From Cryptomeria japonica (taxonomy: Eukaryota; Streptophyta; Pinopsida; Cupressales; Cupressaceae), in NCBI RefSeq assembly GCF_030272615.1, contig NC_081405.1:23575772-23639771 (forward strand): a stretch of 64,000 bases of DNA, given 5' to 3'. Below the pieces are notes generated by a model. The model saw nothing but the letters and a program-made list of their open reading frames with translations, searched no databases and was not told the origin of the DNA. Positions 12,717 through 25,215 of this stretch are shown in pieces. Made by a program: the position numbers and the translations under genes. Within the stretch, counting starts at the first letter, position 1. Each line of letters starts with the position of its first letter.

Positions 12717-14203
12717 ATCACGCTCATCATTTTTTACTCGGTTATTGAGTGACAGGGGTAAACAGTCGGCACGTTGTTGAATATGAGAGATTCGACCTCA
12801 TTTTTTTGACTAATTATGTTGCCTAAATCGCGATTCCCTTCGCATCAGCGACTTATTTTCCACACAGAATTTTTTTTTAACTATTACAGATATGAAAATT
12901 ATTTTTTTGACTGGATAGTCAAATAAGCCTGCGGATTGGATTGTCTTATCCGTAGATTTTTGTCTCTCTAAATTTGTCTGTTGTAAAATAGTCACTGTCT
13001 TGTGTGGAAAAATATAGAGATTCTTAAGCATTAAGTGGCAACTTGTTCTCCTTCAAAACATGTGGCTTGTAAGTCTCCTATAATTGCAGCTTTTAGTTGT
13101 CGTGTGTGGAAAGTTAATAGAACTTGCTTTTCCTAGTCATGAGAGAGAAAGAAAGAGGAAACTTGCCAAGAAGACAAAAATTAACCTGCCCATAATCTAG
13201 GTCAAGTCGAAATCACCTATTCTTGAGCCAGTGTAGTTGAAAAAGATATGGTCGACCAACACTAAGACACTAGCAAGTGCTATTAAATAATTGTAGAGTA
13301 GAAGAAAATGATTAAATATGAAAAAAATAAAAATATAATCTCAAAGCATTATCATCTATCTTGTGGTTGAGGAAAGGGTTTTTAATCAATAATGAAGAAA
13401 GGATGTTGTATCTATAACTACACATTGTTTGATAGTTGTGCTGAAAAGAATGAAGAAAAACTCAAAGAAATCTAATTATACAATAATGATCTTAACTTCG
13501 TGAAGATCTTAACTTAATAAAGATTTATAAGTTCTTATGAAGTTCAATAAATGGTTTGGTTGTAAAAAGCTTTTTTTATGTTTCCTTGTCTTTCATATAT
13601 TTTTATAGCTATCTTTGTTAGTGCTTAATTCCAAATTATGTGTATTAAATATGTGGATTGCAATATGTTGGGTTGATTTATTGTAGAGTCATAAATCTTA
13701 TTATTTGGTTTTTGAAATACTCCTCTTTATCAAAAAAAAAAAAGCTTGTCTAAGGCATTTCATTAAATTGGACCTTTACATGTTTATTTTTAACCTTTAT
13801 ATTTTTCTTCCTTCCTTGTGAAAGAAATCTATGATATTTTTCTCAAATTTGGGACCTTCTCTTGGTTTGGGCAATGATCAACATGTTTTATGTAATGTAA
13901 TATTGAACTATTATTTCCAATACATCGTGACAATGTTTGTTTGTTTTTTTTTAAGTGTAATTTTATTATTTAATTATTAATATCATTAAATAGGACTCAA
14001 TAAGCTAGATGAAAAGAGGTCAATTTAAGAGGTTATAGTTGTTTCAAACAAAATAGGAGAAAGAAACCCACCTAACATTAAATAGGGCTCTAGAAATTAG
14101 ACATAGTTATTTCAAACAAAATATGAATGTAGAAAACATTCACCTTGTTCATCTTAGGTACCTAACCTACCATAAAGTAGAGACATTTATATTTTAGTTT
14201 AAT
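12717..14203. other. Upstream region of the third UGT gene and AT-rich intergenic DNA
   Basis: About 12717-12950 is related to the upstream region of the first UGT gene, including the shared GGATAGTCAA and GCCTGCGGAT motifs. Beyond about 13,040 I see only AT-rich sequence without coding frames. Confidence 0.5.
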
Positions 14204-14865
14204 GTAGGTAGCCTAATGTATGTTGTGGTGTATACAAGATTAAAAATTACCTAGATAGAGGGAATTCTTAGGAGATTTATTTCTAACCCTAGAAAAGGAT
14301 TTTTATATATTTATGAGGGATTTCTAACTTCTACATTTTTAATTATGAGACTAATGATGTGGCCAAGTTTCTTTATATGTAAAGCTTTGTCGATTTAGGT
14401 CAAGCTGGCAATTTAGATAATAGGATGTCCATGAGTGGTTATATGTTCAATTTATTTAGACGAGTTATCAATTGGATGAGTAAGAATTAACTCATATTTA
14501 TATTTTCCTCTATAGAATAAGAGTATAGTATTGTTCAACACATCCTTCTAAGGATATAGTGTGGTTGTGGATATTATATTCAACCATTCTCCTTGAGTCT
14601 AGACAAGTCGAGATCAAATGTGATAGTAAGAGTGTTCTTTTTTAGTGAAGAAACTAATGTACCATGCTTATAAGAAGCATATTGATATTTAGTAACACTT
14701 TTTCACAAGATGGTTGAGGGTGGCAAAAGCTATGACAAAAAAGATTGACACTATGGTTAATGTTACAAATTCTCTCACTAAGTCAGTGAATATGGATAAG
14801 TTTTATTGGTTTAGAGAGACCATGGGATTCACCTCTTCTATCAATCAATTCGTTATACTTTAGTT
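14204..14865 (+). pseudogene. Ty1/copia pol fragment (end of RT and RNase H)
   Basis: Decayed reading frames carry hallmarks of the 3' end of copia pol. These are VGSLMYVVVYTR at 14204, then DNRMSMSGYMFNLF and INWMSKN near 14410-14490 (the RNase H stretch that follows the catalytic region), then SSIE*EY, and finally KIDTMVNVTNSLTKSVNMDK and MGFTS near 14740-14845. Stops, frame changes and a deletion between the first two blocks show it is inactive. No LTR pair could be matched to it. Confidence 0.75.
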
Positions 14866-16537
14866 TCCTAATATGTCTTTACAATATAAATGTTAATTGG
14901 GCTAATGTAAGGATTAGGTGTGTTATTCACTTAAAGTCTATGTCCTAATTAACTATATTTAATCATGTAGCTAATAAATAATGTACATGATCTCTAAAAA
15001 TTATAGAGTGGGAAAAATACACACCTAGTTGAGGGTAGAGATATTATCTTTTTATTATTTATTTTTCAAGATAATATTAATATTATGTAAGAAGACATTG
15101 AATATGGAGACAACAATAAAAAGTCAAAATTGGGTGTTATAGAGTGTAGCTTTCCAATGGGGTTATTATGACAAAGCATTAAATACCCTCATGGAGCATG
15201 GGAAATTCATAAATTTAACCAAGTTATGATTGATATTATGATGTGTAGGAAAGGTGTAAGAGGTGTAAGAGATGTAAGAGGAATTACTTTCTATTTTAGA
15301 TTGCTTGACCATGACTATATTGTAAGGGTTTTTTTTCGGTACCAGTATGCTTCTAGATTATTGTCAATTAGAGGGATAAATTGATTGTATTATTGTACTC
15401 TATTTTCACTTATAAATACAAGCTTGGGTATCTTTGTTAGTGGAATATTTTTCTTACAAGCATTTATTTATGTATATCTACTATTTAATTTTTATATGTA
15501 TTTATGTTTTCTTAGCCTTTATTTCATTAGTGTGATATGGTTCGCCACTCGTTTATTCAAATTGAAAGTAAATAATTATTAATATTAGCATTATGTTGTT
15601 CACATTGTATTCAACAAATTTGAATTCATTGCCTATATTTTCCTTCTCATTTCCTTGTAAATAATGTAATAATGATTCGTGGTAATCATCAAAATTCTTT
15701 AATTCCTTGGCTTTCCTTCCATTCAATGACAATGTTTGTGAAAATTTTGAACTATTTACTAGGGATGCTACTTCCCTGTGTTTGCAAGTTCTTATTGTTG
15801 AATCCTTTAGATTTCTCTTGGATCATAGAGAATTACCTGGATTAGTTACGTGTATTCATGAATCTTCCCTCCTCCTAGTATCTCATCAATGGGCATGACG
15901 TAGAAAACTCTTTTTCCATGCTTATAAAGCACTATAAGTCATGTGAGAAGACTTTTTTTTTTAATATTTTAATGCAAATCTTTAATGGAGAAAAACATGA
16001 TATTACCAAAAAATCATTTTTTTATTGTTAAACTAGATTTAATATTCCAATTGGTAGGGTTGGAAAAATGAGATATATTTGAATTCCTTGGCATCTCTTT
16101 TTCTTTTAAAAAAATTTCCATCACACTTTAGCAATATGTTCTCCAATTGAATTAAGAAGATATCTTTTGGATTAGCTAATTTCTCTCCCATGTACAATTT
16201 TTTTATATATGTACAAATTCCTAGAAGCCACCAATTTATTTTATTCTTCCTATTGAACCCCATCCAAAGCTACCTACATGATAGACTCATACAGATCTAA
16301 TAGGATTTTCTATATGGATTAGTGTCAAAGAAGCTCATGTTTTTTGCTTTTGTTTTTCCTTCTTCTCTCCCTTTCTTAGGATGAAGGAGGTATCATAATT
16401 ATTTAGCTTTGTGCCAAGTGGGTTGTTCATTCAAAAAAGGGCTTAGTGGACAAGGAGATTCTTCTCATACATTATATTGCCTCTAGATCTTCTTATGGCA
16501 AGAAATGGAATTAGCTTCAATTCCCTTGGAACCAGAT
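14866..16537. other. Intergenic AT-rich DNA, no gene recognised
   Basis: Mostly low-GC sequence. The 3' LTR of the copia fragment may lie here (14870-15700) but no second copy was found to define it. Short open frames at 15385-15582 and 15707-15898 resemble nothing known. Confidence 0.4.
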
Positions 16538-16767
16538 TGTTAGTCCATCGGATGGAATGAAGAAATTGGGAAAAGAGAGGGAAACACCTGATAGAACAAG
16601 GGACAACAAAGGAGTTTTTCTTGGACTGGTGTTTGAGAGGTGGATGGCATCGACTTCAGAATAAAAGATTGCAAACCATTGTGATTTGTAATCATTGTGT
16701 TTGTTTTCGACATAATGTTGAATTTTACCTTGTCCTTCTGGTTGTTTCTTAGTCTAAAGATTGATCA
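16538..16767 (+). repeat. Left terminal repeat of the TRIM-like candidate
   Basis: 230 bp, TGTTAG...GATCA; about 90% identical by eye to 17302-17532. Confidence 0.6.
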
Positions 16768-17301
16768 TGAAATAGTAAGAGCCCGAGATTATGTGTGCAT
16801 AGGCAGAGCATTGAATGAGAGGCAGCCTATGTCAGGACTGTTGGGTGGGAAAACGAGATGCAGTCGAAGGATGACAATTATTCTGGCAGGATGTTGAAAG
16901 AAGTGAGCTCGAGAAATGACTTTTGATGATGACCTCATGCACAGGAGCACATGATTTCTTTTGTCTCTAGGGGAGTTTGATGCAGGAGCATCGATTACCT
17001 ATTCTACCTGGTGTGGTCAAATTCAACTTGGAATCAATTTCAATTGTGATAGTTATGGAAATGGTGAAACAATTTGGAAAGAGAGAGATAAAAATCGTAT
17101 AGATCCGAAAACAATAAAAGAGGATAGTATGGTCGATTGGAGGGAGAGTGTGGAGGAGTTAGAGATCAGACAAACCAGAAAACGCGGAGAAGAGAGAGAC
17201 GCCCAGACATATCACCAATAACAGAAAATGCAAGCTTTAAGAGAAGAGAAACATGTAGGAGAGAGGATAAGACAATAGAGAGAGTAGCGGCAGGACCAAA
17301 T

Positions 17302-17532
17302 TGTTAGTCCTCCATCGGATGGAGTGAAGATTGGGGAAAGAGAGGAAAACGCCAGATTGAACAAGGGACGACAAAGGAGTTTTTCTTGGACTAGTGTTTG
17401 AGAGGTGGATGGCATCGATTTCAGAATAAAAGATTGTGGGCCATTGTGATTTGTAATCATTGTGTTTGTTTTCCACATAATGCTGATGTTTACCTTGTCG
17501 TTCCGGTTGTTTCTTAGTCTAAAGATTGATCA
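17302..17532 (+). repeat. Right terminal repeat of the TRIM-like candidate
   Basis: 231 bp partner of 16538-16767, with a 3-bp insertion near its start (TAGTCCTCCATCGG against TAGTCCATCGG). Confidence 0.6.
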
Positions 17533-19778
17533 TGAAATAGTAAGCAGTAATGTTCTGATATGTTTTGAAAGTAGTCGTTGCATCTCTATACGTGTATGTA
17601 CAGAATGTCATTGTGCTCGATTAAGTTCCTGTCGCCACTGAAGGCTGAGTGAGTTTGCATTTTATGATTGTTTGAAAGTTTTCAAACATCATTATAGTAT
17701 TAGAGTAGAACTCGATCGTTTGTCATTCTTTAGATAGTTTGCGTTGTTTTGAGGGTAGTCATAGTCATTAGATTGTGCAATCCTTTTTTAAATGATCCAA
17801 CGATGGTTTCAAGATTGACGAGTACTCCAATAACCATGATATTTCGTGATCACCAAATATTAATACCTTTAGCTTCTATTTGGTTGAAATTCCTAGCATT
17901 AAAGCTCTCATACTTTTTCAAAGTCATCTACATTATTAGGGACTTGCCTCCTCTTGGGACTAATCCCTTGGTCCTTGTTACAGCAAGAGTTTTATCTTGT
18001 TTTTGTTTACTTTCATTTGATAATATGCATACAAGATCTCAAATTCCCAATGCCATGCTTCAAACATTGGGGCTTTAACCTCCTCACACTTGGTGGAAGA
18101 AGTAGTAAGTGGTGTAAATTCGACATTAGATTTAAATTTTATTATAAGATTTATTTATACGGTTATTAGTTCTTTATCTTTATCTCTCTATAAGTTTAAC
18201 AAGCTATAGGAATTAAATTCCTCCCCTTACATTTGTCTCAACAAAATTACTACAGAAAACCCATCTTGAAGTAAAAATTAATTCATTTCCATTGATTATT
18301 GGTAAATAAATGATTGTCATAAAGTGAAAGGATTACCCACATCACCATTGATCATCTTAATAAGCCAACCAACCATAGACTAGAGACATTTAAGCATATT
18401 TTATGGACTTTCCTCCATACCAAAGACACCAAGAAAAGGATACATGGCCTTTTGTCCAAATTTTTCTTTTTTGAGGACACCTCTTTTTGGGGATACAACT
18501 CAATGCCCTACTTATTGCTATGATTTGGAATTTCTTAAGAATCTCTATTTTATTTTAGGTCTAGAAAAATACAACTATTTTATTTTTATTCTAAATTCAT
18601 TTATAAAATTATTTCTCTTTCCTTGAGAAAATCAGTGTTATCACTTTTGCATTTTTACATATTCAAGCCCAAGTGGAGAAGATTGCAATGGAATTTAAAC
18701 ATGTACAAGACCTGCTTAATCGTTGGGGGAGTTCATCATGCACCTTGAGTAAATTCTTATTTAATAGTCCTATGCAAACCATGCTATCTAACAATAGATC
18801 CATTGCCATAATAGAAGTCACTTTTCACCATCTCCTCTTGCTCAATAAAAGGGCTACTTTGCATCTCCTCATGTCAAGGTGTTTCATTATATGCAAAGTG
18901 GAGTTGAGGCTGATGAATTTTTTGCCAAGGGAGAGTCTTTTTATCCCTTTGGTTGTGTGGGATTCATAGGGTGGGCATGAAGGTTCTAGATCATATACCC
19001 AACAAACCTTCCCAACAGCGTGTTCATCAATCTGATGATACTCCTATGCCTCTTGGCATTATGGTGTGTACTTATTATTTTCTCTTGTTTTATTAGTGTC
19101 ATCATATCTTAGTTTGACATTTTGTTCATTTTTATTTGAGTGGACCATAAATACTGATCACTCACATTTCTCTTCTAAATCTTCTAAATATGACACTCTT
19201 AAAAGTTTTATGTTTAATATAGATATCTTGAAATATTTCCAGTTTAACATTGCATAATTATTAAAACTTAACAGTTTTTGTTGCACTAATGAAAATTAAA
19301 AACATAAGAAATAAGAAAATGATAATAATGTTTAGAAATACCAACATTAATCTATAAAATTATTGTCTCTAAAGAAAATATATATAAAGATGAATTATAA
19401 TATCTTATTATATCCAGAAACTTATTGAAAAAAATTGCTTACTCGGGGAAAAAGCAATCTTCCAAATATAAAACATTGTAAGCACAGAATATTTATGCAA
19501 AGATCAACCCCAAAAAAATACATTCCTCGGAAGAGAAAGAAGAAGAACAGAGACAGTATGAGGTCATCATGAAATAACCAACTTGGCTGGCTCTCTTCTA
19601 TGTAAGCAAAGCCTGTCCAGATTGAAAACCAGTGTATTATACTTATCACAAAAGCATGAAAACTAAGCATAAAGATACAGATTTGCACTGGTACAAGAAG
19701 CAAACACGCTCTGAAATCTTCAAATAAAAAAGAAATTAAGGGTAATTTCATGGAGTGATGAATGCGTCAAAGCTCTCC
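17533..19778. other. Intergenic DNA, no gene recognised
   Basis: AT-rich. The open frames at 17749-18078, 18444-18626 and 18673-18969 show no domain or motif I recognise and no gene-like composition. The stretch 19422-19778 is probably the 3' UTR and flank of the small gene that follows on the minus strand. Confidence 0.4.
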
Positions 19779-20135
19779 CTAATTTCTGGCGTCCCAAATC
19801 TGGGAAGAACCGTTTTTTGGAACTCCTAGGGCATTTTCGGCTGTTTTAGGCAGGGGAAAGGTGTGAAAAGCGAGCACTATATCGGGCCCAAATATCTCTG
19901 CGAGAGCCGAATCAACAGCGTGCCTGAGATCTTTTACACTCATTTTCCCCCACGGAAACAGGAATCTTTTCCGTCTGACAGACGGTACCTCTTCTGCACA
20001 ACAATCCAAGCAACAGGAACGCTTCCATTCTTCGCTCTCCAAAAGTCTGTAATCTTTGGAAGAAGTTCTGTTGATCACATTGATTTTGGCATTACGCATC
20101 AGATCTGCCTTGCTCATCGCCTTGGATCTCGCCAT
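19779..20135 (-). CDS. Small protein of unknown function (118 codons)
   Basis: I do not recognise this protein. It starts MARSKAMSKADLMRNAKI, is basic at the N-terminus, has a Cys cluster (SCCLDCCAEE, near residue 41) and a well-mixed middle (WGKMSVKDLRHAVDSALAEI) suggesting a short amphipathic helix. There is no signal peptide or membrane segment. Reasons to think it real: balanced composition and local GC content well above the flanks, a single ATG at the frame start, and a TATA-like TTTTAAATA about 45 bp upstream on the minus strand. It could instead be one exon of a larger gene or a gene fragment; no partner exon was found nearby. Confidence 0.5.
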   Translation of the reverse strand: MARSKAMSKADLMRNAKINVINRTSSKDYRLLESEEWKRSCCLDCCAEEVPSVRRKRFLFPWGKMSVKDLRHAVDSALAEIFGPDIVLAFHTFPLPKTAENALGVPKNGSSQIWDARN

Positions 20136-20175
20136 ACCTTGTCAATAATCATTTGCCAAGGTTTTGAAGCCGAGA

Positions 20176-20186
20176 AGTATTTAAAA
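20176..20186 (-). promoter_or_regulatory. TATA-like box before the small minus-strand gene
   Basis: Minus-strand CTTTTAAATAC lies 41-51 bp upstream of the ATG at 20135, a normal TATA-to-start distance for a short 5' UTR. Assigned by position only. Confidence 0.35.
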
Positions 20187-20464
20187 GGAATTTTGTGCAG
20201 ATCTGTCTGTTCACCATTATTTTGCATTAAGGAGGAGAGCCAATTCTGCTGTGATTTATCCGTGATTCGAATAAAGACGTTGCAGTCGCTTCGTTAATGT
20301 GCTTCAAACACAAATCCTGATTCCTGACATGTAACTGTACAAAAGTTATTACAACACAAACACGAGTACCTTCTGCCTGGAAGAAATATTTGAAGTCCGC
20401 TAGTTTTCTTTCGCGCTTTCTACAGAGAAAATCTAATGCTCGATAGCTTTCTTCTTAAGTAAGA

Positions 20465-20520
20465 TTCCAAGTTTTTTTTTTAAAGATTCCAAGTTTTTTT
20501 TTTAAAGATTCCAAGTTCTT
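20465..20520. repeat. Three tandem copies of a 22-bp unit
   Basis: Three successive copies of AAGATTCCAAGTT followed by a T-run, the last one interrupted. A short simple tandem repeat with no evident role. Confidence 0.8.
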
Positions 20521-20529
20521 CTGTTATTC

Positions 20530-23494
20530 TCTCCATCTCTATGTTTCATGACTCCCTAGGTAGTGTAGATATTTTAACTAACATTCTTAATTCCATCTCT
20601 ATGTTTCACCATTCTTTAAGTTAGTACAGGGAACAGCTATTCAGCTAACTAAAACGCAACACTGTTCTTCATATTAGTTGAGTTTTAGTTGACTGGATAG
20701 CCACTTGCACCAGTATAGATATCTTAAGTAACATTCTAAGTTCTTTAGATTATTCTCTTTCGATTTTTATGTTTCATGACTTTCTAGCTAGTATAGATAT
20801 CTTATTATTTTTATTTCACTTGAGAATCAAAATAATTTGTCAATTGTATCATAGTTTGATCATATGGATTTGTTCTAGTAGTTAGCACTCTTGCTTTCTA
20901 ATTCATTTAATTCTCTATTTTTCTCTATTTGATAGGGATTGATGGTATTTAAAATGCCTTGGGGAGATTGTCAAATCTCAAGGTTCGTGCTCTCCTAAGT
21001 CGGTGCCTTCAATTATACTAGCTTCACAATCATGAAAATGAGTAAAGACAACACTCTTTAATTATGTGAATGTGATGGAATGATGTTGTAGACTTAGGTT
21101 TCTTTTAATGCTTCAAGTTAAAAGACTCCTACAATAAATGCTCCTTAAATGTGAATGTTTGTTCACTAAATATTTCATGATAAAACGATGCACATTTAAT
21201 GTTCTTAATACTAGTAGATAGCAATAAACCATGTGAAACATGTGCCAAGTCAACTCATGGGGAGGGGTGAAACAAGTTGTTGGAAGTCAATAAATTTGAA
21301 TTTGATATTTTGAAATTTAAGTGCTAGTTTTGTGTGGTGTAGGATTGAACTCACCCTATGATCCTAAGTGGTGAAAAGGTGATGCTAAGGTGGAGAATAA
21401 ATGTTTGGACATGGTTGTGCAAGTGTCACATGTGTGGGAATATTTGTAGAAATGGATGTGTGAAGGTTGAATAAATGGGATGTAAGGAGGTGGAGATATG
21501 TGAAGGATTGGGGGATGAGCCCAACTTCATAAAATATTGCAATATTAATTGATGTATTATTGTATTAAGCCAATTTATCAAAATGGGCCAAAAACTATAT
21601 AGGAATTGGCATGAATATGCAAATTTTACTATTAAATTTTGCCCCTTCTTGGAGGTGCATACAAATCCTAACATTAAATTTTACTTTCATAGGAAAAAAC
21701 ACTCACAAACATGCATGTAAATAAAATAGTTGGACATAAAAAGATATTGAGGCCCATATAAACTAATGGAGCTCCCTAAAACTTATCATATGTGTTTATC
21801 CTTTAGCATGCATGCTCCATGGAAACCTATAAAACAAAAAGGAAATGTGCAATTAGTGGTGAGAAATTACCAAGTTGATCAAACTATTTTTTGCATAACC
21901 TTGTGAGAAAGTAGCATGCATACAAGCTTATAAAATAGCCATAATGCAATGATCAAAGAGATACCACAAGATTACACAAGATATACCCTAAAAAGTCCTT
22001 CACGAGGGAAAAAAAAACCTCCAAAAGCATCCAAACTCGATTTATTTTTCAACAATGAAGCATTACAATACACTTGCAAAGTCTCTATGAATACTTTTAA
22101 AATATCAAGCTCCTCCAATGCATACTTGTGTGTCTAAACATATAGGTAATCATGCAACCACACATCCAATGCCATGATTCACATATGTGCACTCCAAGAG
22201 AGATTGAACAAAATGACAACCAACCTCAACCACTAAACATGTGCTTTCTTTTATACATTCAAGCTCACACAAAACCACTAAGTGGTATTTGCTAAACTAT
22301 GTGTTTTGAAACCATGAGCACAAAATCATTGACCCTGACATTTACATTTTGGTACTAAGTCTTTCTAATATTAAATATTTTTCCAATGTACATGTACACA
22401 TAAAATATTTAGCCAATATCTCATATAATTTTACAAGTGGATCTAAATAACTTTTTAATATAACCTTAAATATATTTATTTTACCTATTTAAAATATCTC
22501 TTTCTATAAGAATTGACTATAGAGATAGCCACCCAAGATCTAGAGGCCTATTGAATAACACAATAAAAAGATAGAACAACAGAGACAAGAACAAACTGTA
22601 TTCTCATCAATGATGCAATAAGCTGGACTAGACTAGACCCCCTTGGTTATATAGCCAAGGTGAGTGAATGAGAGTGAATGAGACAAGGACAAGTGTTGGT
22701 GTCTCATGACATGATAAATAGAGTGAAAATCTATCAACCCACCTAAAGTGGAAAAGTGATCACATGATAATGCCACTAAAGGTGGAAAAGTGCAAGTATG
22801 AAAGGTGAATATGATAAAGTGGTACAGTGATATGTCCACCTAAAGTGGAGATGATCCAACTACTCCTATGCAATTCCCTAAGTAAGCTTAAGTAAAGTGT
22901 AATTAGGACCTAGGTAAGAATAAACCAGGGTAAAATGCCTTAATTACACCAACACTTTCTTGTGCAAGATATACAACACTCTTTATACTAGCATTTTCCT
23001 ACTTGTATATATTGCATAAGGGTCAATCAACGAATAAAATTATTATAATCATGAAATCACATGAACCTCCAACATGTTCTTGTGCTTCATCCAGATGTGT
23101 ACAATAACATCCACAGTGACCACCATCTCAAGCAACAATTCTTCTAATCCAATGTGGCTCATTTGGAAGAAAAAGAACAAGAAAAGTTGAATATGCATCA
23201 ATCCAAAGAACAAGAGCATCAATCAAAGTGATAAAAAAAGGTCCAAGGTTTTACAAAGGAAAAACCCCAGATTTATGAAAATAGAAACCACAAAAAATGT
23301 TAATTTATCTTAATCACCCACACCTCCAAAGGTATCTAAAACCTTTAGTGGAACTCAAGCCAATAATGTACCCAATCCATAAATCATAATCACAAAACAT
23401 GTTACTGAAGCACATACATATCTAAGAACTCCAAATACATTGTAAAAGTCAAATATAAAGAAAATTAGGATCAAGTCATACTAAGTGTACAACC
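20530..23494. other. Intergenic DNA up to the insertion site of element 1
   Basis: No gene recognised. Around 22690-22850 the phrase CCACCTAAAGTGGA recurs in variant form three times, so a local repeat is present. Minus-strand frames (for example 21426-21674) look like chance open stretches. Confidence 0.4.
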
Positions 23495-24258
23495 TGTACA
23501 CACCCAAAATTGTCCAGTCTAATTATCTAAGCTTAATTCTTCTATTAATTAAATAAATCTTTATTTATTTAATTAATTCATTTATCCTCTTCTAACCTTA
23601 TTTCTCATTTAAATAAATACATTTATTTATTTAAATTATCCTTTTCTTAAATTAAATAAATATCTTATTTATTTAATTGATCTCACTCCTTCTATTAATT
23701 AAATAAATCTTTATTTATTTAATTAATTCATTAACCTTTTCTACCCATGACACATGTCATTCATCTCTTAATTCATACACTACCTACCCCTTTCATTATT
23801 TTATTATTTCTTTTACCTACCCTCTAATCATAGCCGACCTCTTTTACACCTCTCAATCTTATCCCTCCATTTCTTATAGTGTCTTCTATATAAGGAGATG
23901 CTTCCTTCATTATCAACCCTAATCAATCTATGCCCCTCGTTGACTACTTGACTACACTACGCTTTTGAACATAGGCAATCCTACTTGCAACCACATTCTA
24001 TTCTTTGTTGAGCTCTTGTGCACATAAAATCTGAGAGAAAATATATAAAGCAAGATCAATGGAGATAGGAAGAATGGAGATCCAAACCCTATTGGACATG
24101 TGATGGTATAATCTTTGTGATTTCATTTGATTTGCATTGTCTTAGGTAATCTTCATATGTTATGGTGGATCTTTGTTGTTGTTAGGCTAGGGTTTTGTGG
24201 TTGAATTCATTTTGCCTTTCAATATCGTTATTATTGTTATCCATTTTCACCATAAACA
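23495..24258 (+). repeat. 5' LTR of element 1
   Basis: 764 bp, TGTACACACCCAAAATTG to CCATAAACA. The left third is AT-rich with repeated TTAATTAAATAAAT blocks. A TATA-type stretch (TCTATATAAGGAG, near 23886) probably marks the promoter. Confidence 0.95.
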
Positions 24259-24282
24259 TTGTGGCACGCCCGATGGGACATG
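24259..24282 (+). other. Primer-binding-like site of element 1
   Basis: Directly after the 5' LTR comes TTGTGGCACGCCCGATGGGA, which has the GGCACGCCC-x-TGGGA look of primer-binding sites in plant Ty3/gypsy elements. The tRNA involved was not determined. Confidence 0.6.
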
Positions 24283-24399
24283 GATTTTTGTTAAATTTGT
24301 GTTTTTTGTAGATTTTTCTAACCCTATATTGTTGTTTTGTAAAACAATTTGGAGAATAACCTTGTGCAGCTAGGGTTTTGGACACAAAATCAAGATCTT

Positions 24400-25215
24400 G
24401 GAGAGATTTGATCATATCTCACAAATGGTTTGGAAATTTTGCACCAAATATTTTTTTCAAGTTGAAGAAAGTATCAAGAGCTCTCAATTCAAAATTCAAA
24501 AGTTTTGGAGCACATTTTCATTTTTTATGATTTTTTTATGATTTTTCATAAAAAATTAATTTTGAGAGCAAATGAGAGAATTTTTTGGATTTTCTTACAT
24601 TTTTAGAAATCTCTCATAATTATACATAAGATCTGTTTTTTTTTATTTTAATTTTGATGCAAAATATTTCCCTAAAAATTGGATCTTTAAAAATTAGGGT
24701 TTTTCCTTATTTTGATAAGATCTCACAAACCGATTTTAGTCAAGAAAAGTATTAGAAGGATTCAGTAAAAATTTCAGATTTTTTGGATCATTTTTTCAAT
24801 TTATATGATTTTTTTATGATTTTTCATAAAAAATTAATTTTGAGAGAAAATTAGCGAATTTTTTGGATTTTCTTACATTTTTGGAAATATCTCAGAATTA
24901 TACATAGGATATATTATTTTTTATTTTAAATTTGATGCAAAATAATTCCTCAAAAATTAGATCTTTGAAAATTAGGGTTTTGCATTATTTTACTCATATC
25001 TCACAAACTGCTTGGATTTGTTGTAGAAATTTTTTTATGCAGGTTTGGAAGACCATCGGGACTCTCCAGTAAAAATTTCATATTTTTTGGATCGATTTTT
25101 CATTTTATATGAATTTTTTATGATTTTTCATAAAAAATTAATTTTTGGAGCAAATTAGCAAATTTTTTGGATTTTCTTACATTTCTGGAAATCTCTTGAA
25201 ATTTTACAGGTGTTC
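24400..25215 (+). repeat. Three degenerate 280-310 bp tandem repeats in the element 1 leader
   Basis: Each unit carries TTTTTATGA-TTTT-TCATAAAAA (hairpin cores near 24533, 24811 and 25113) followed by TTGGATTTTCTTACATTT, and begins with a phrase related to GATCTCACAAAC. Non-coding; part of the long 5' leader. Confidence 0.75.

Larger units (their letters stand above)
16538..17532 (+). mobile_element. Candidate TRIM-like element with 230-bp terminal direct repeats
   Basis: Two direct repeats, 16538-16767 (230 bp) and 17302-17532 (231 bp), both begin TGTTAGTCC and end GATTGATCA, so they have the TG...CA ends of an LTR. The first is followed by TGAAATAGTAAGAGCCCGAG, resembling the plant initiator-Met primer-binding site (TGGTATCAGAGCCC). 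The second is preceded by a purine-rich stretch. The 534-bp interior has one 86-codon open frame (16961-17221) with no recognisable domain. Total length near 1 kb fits a terminal-repeat retrotransposon in miniature. No target duplication is visible, and 11 identical bases follow both repeats, so other duplications are possible. Confidence 0.5.

Noticed and set aside
17690-17730. TATAGTATTAGAG, resembling a copia primer-binding site
   Set aside because: No LTR end precedes it and no second copy was found.
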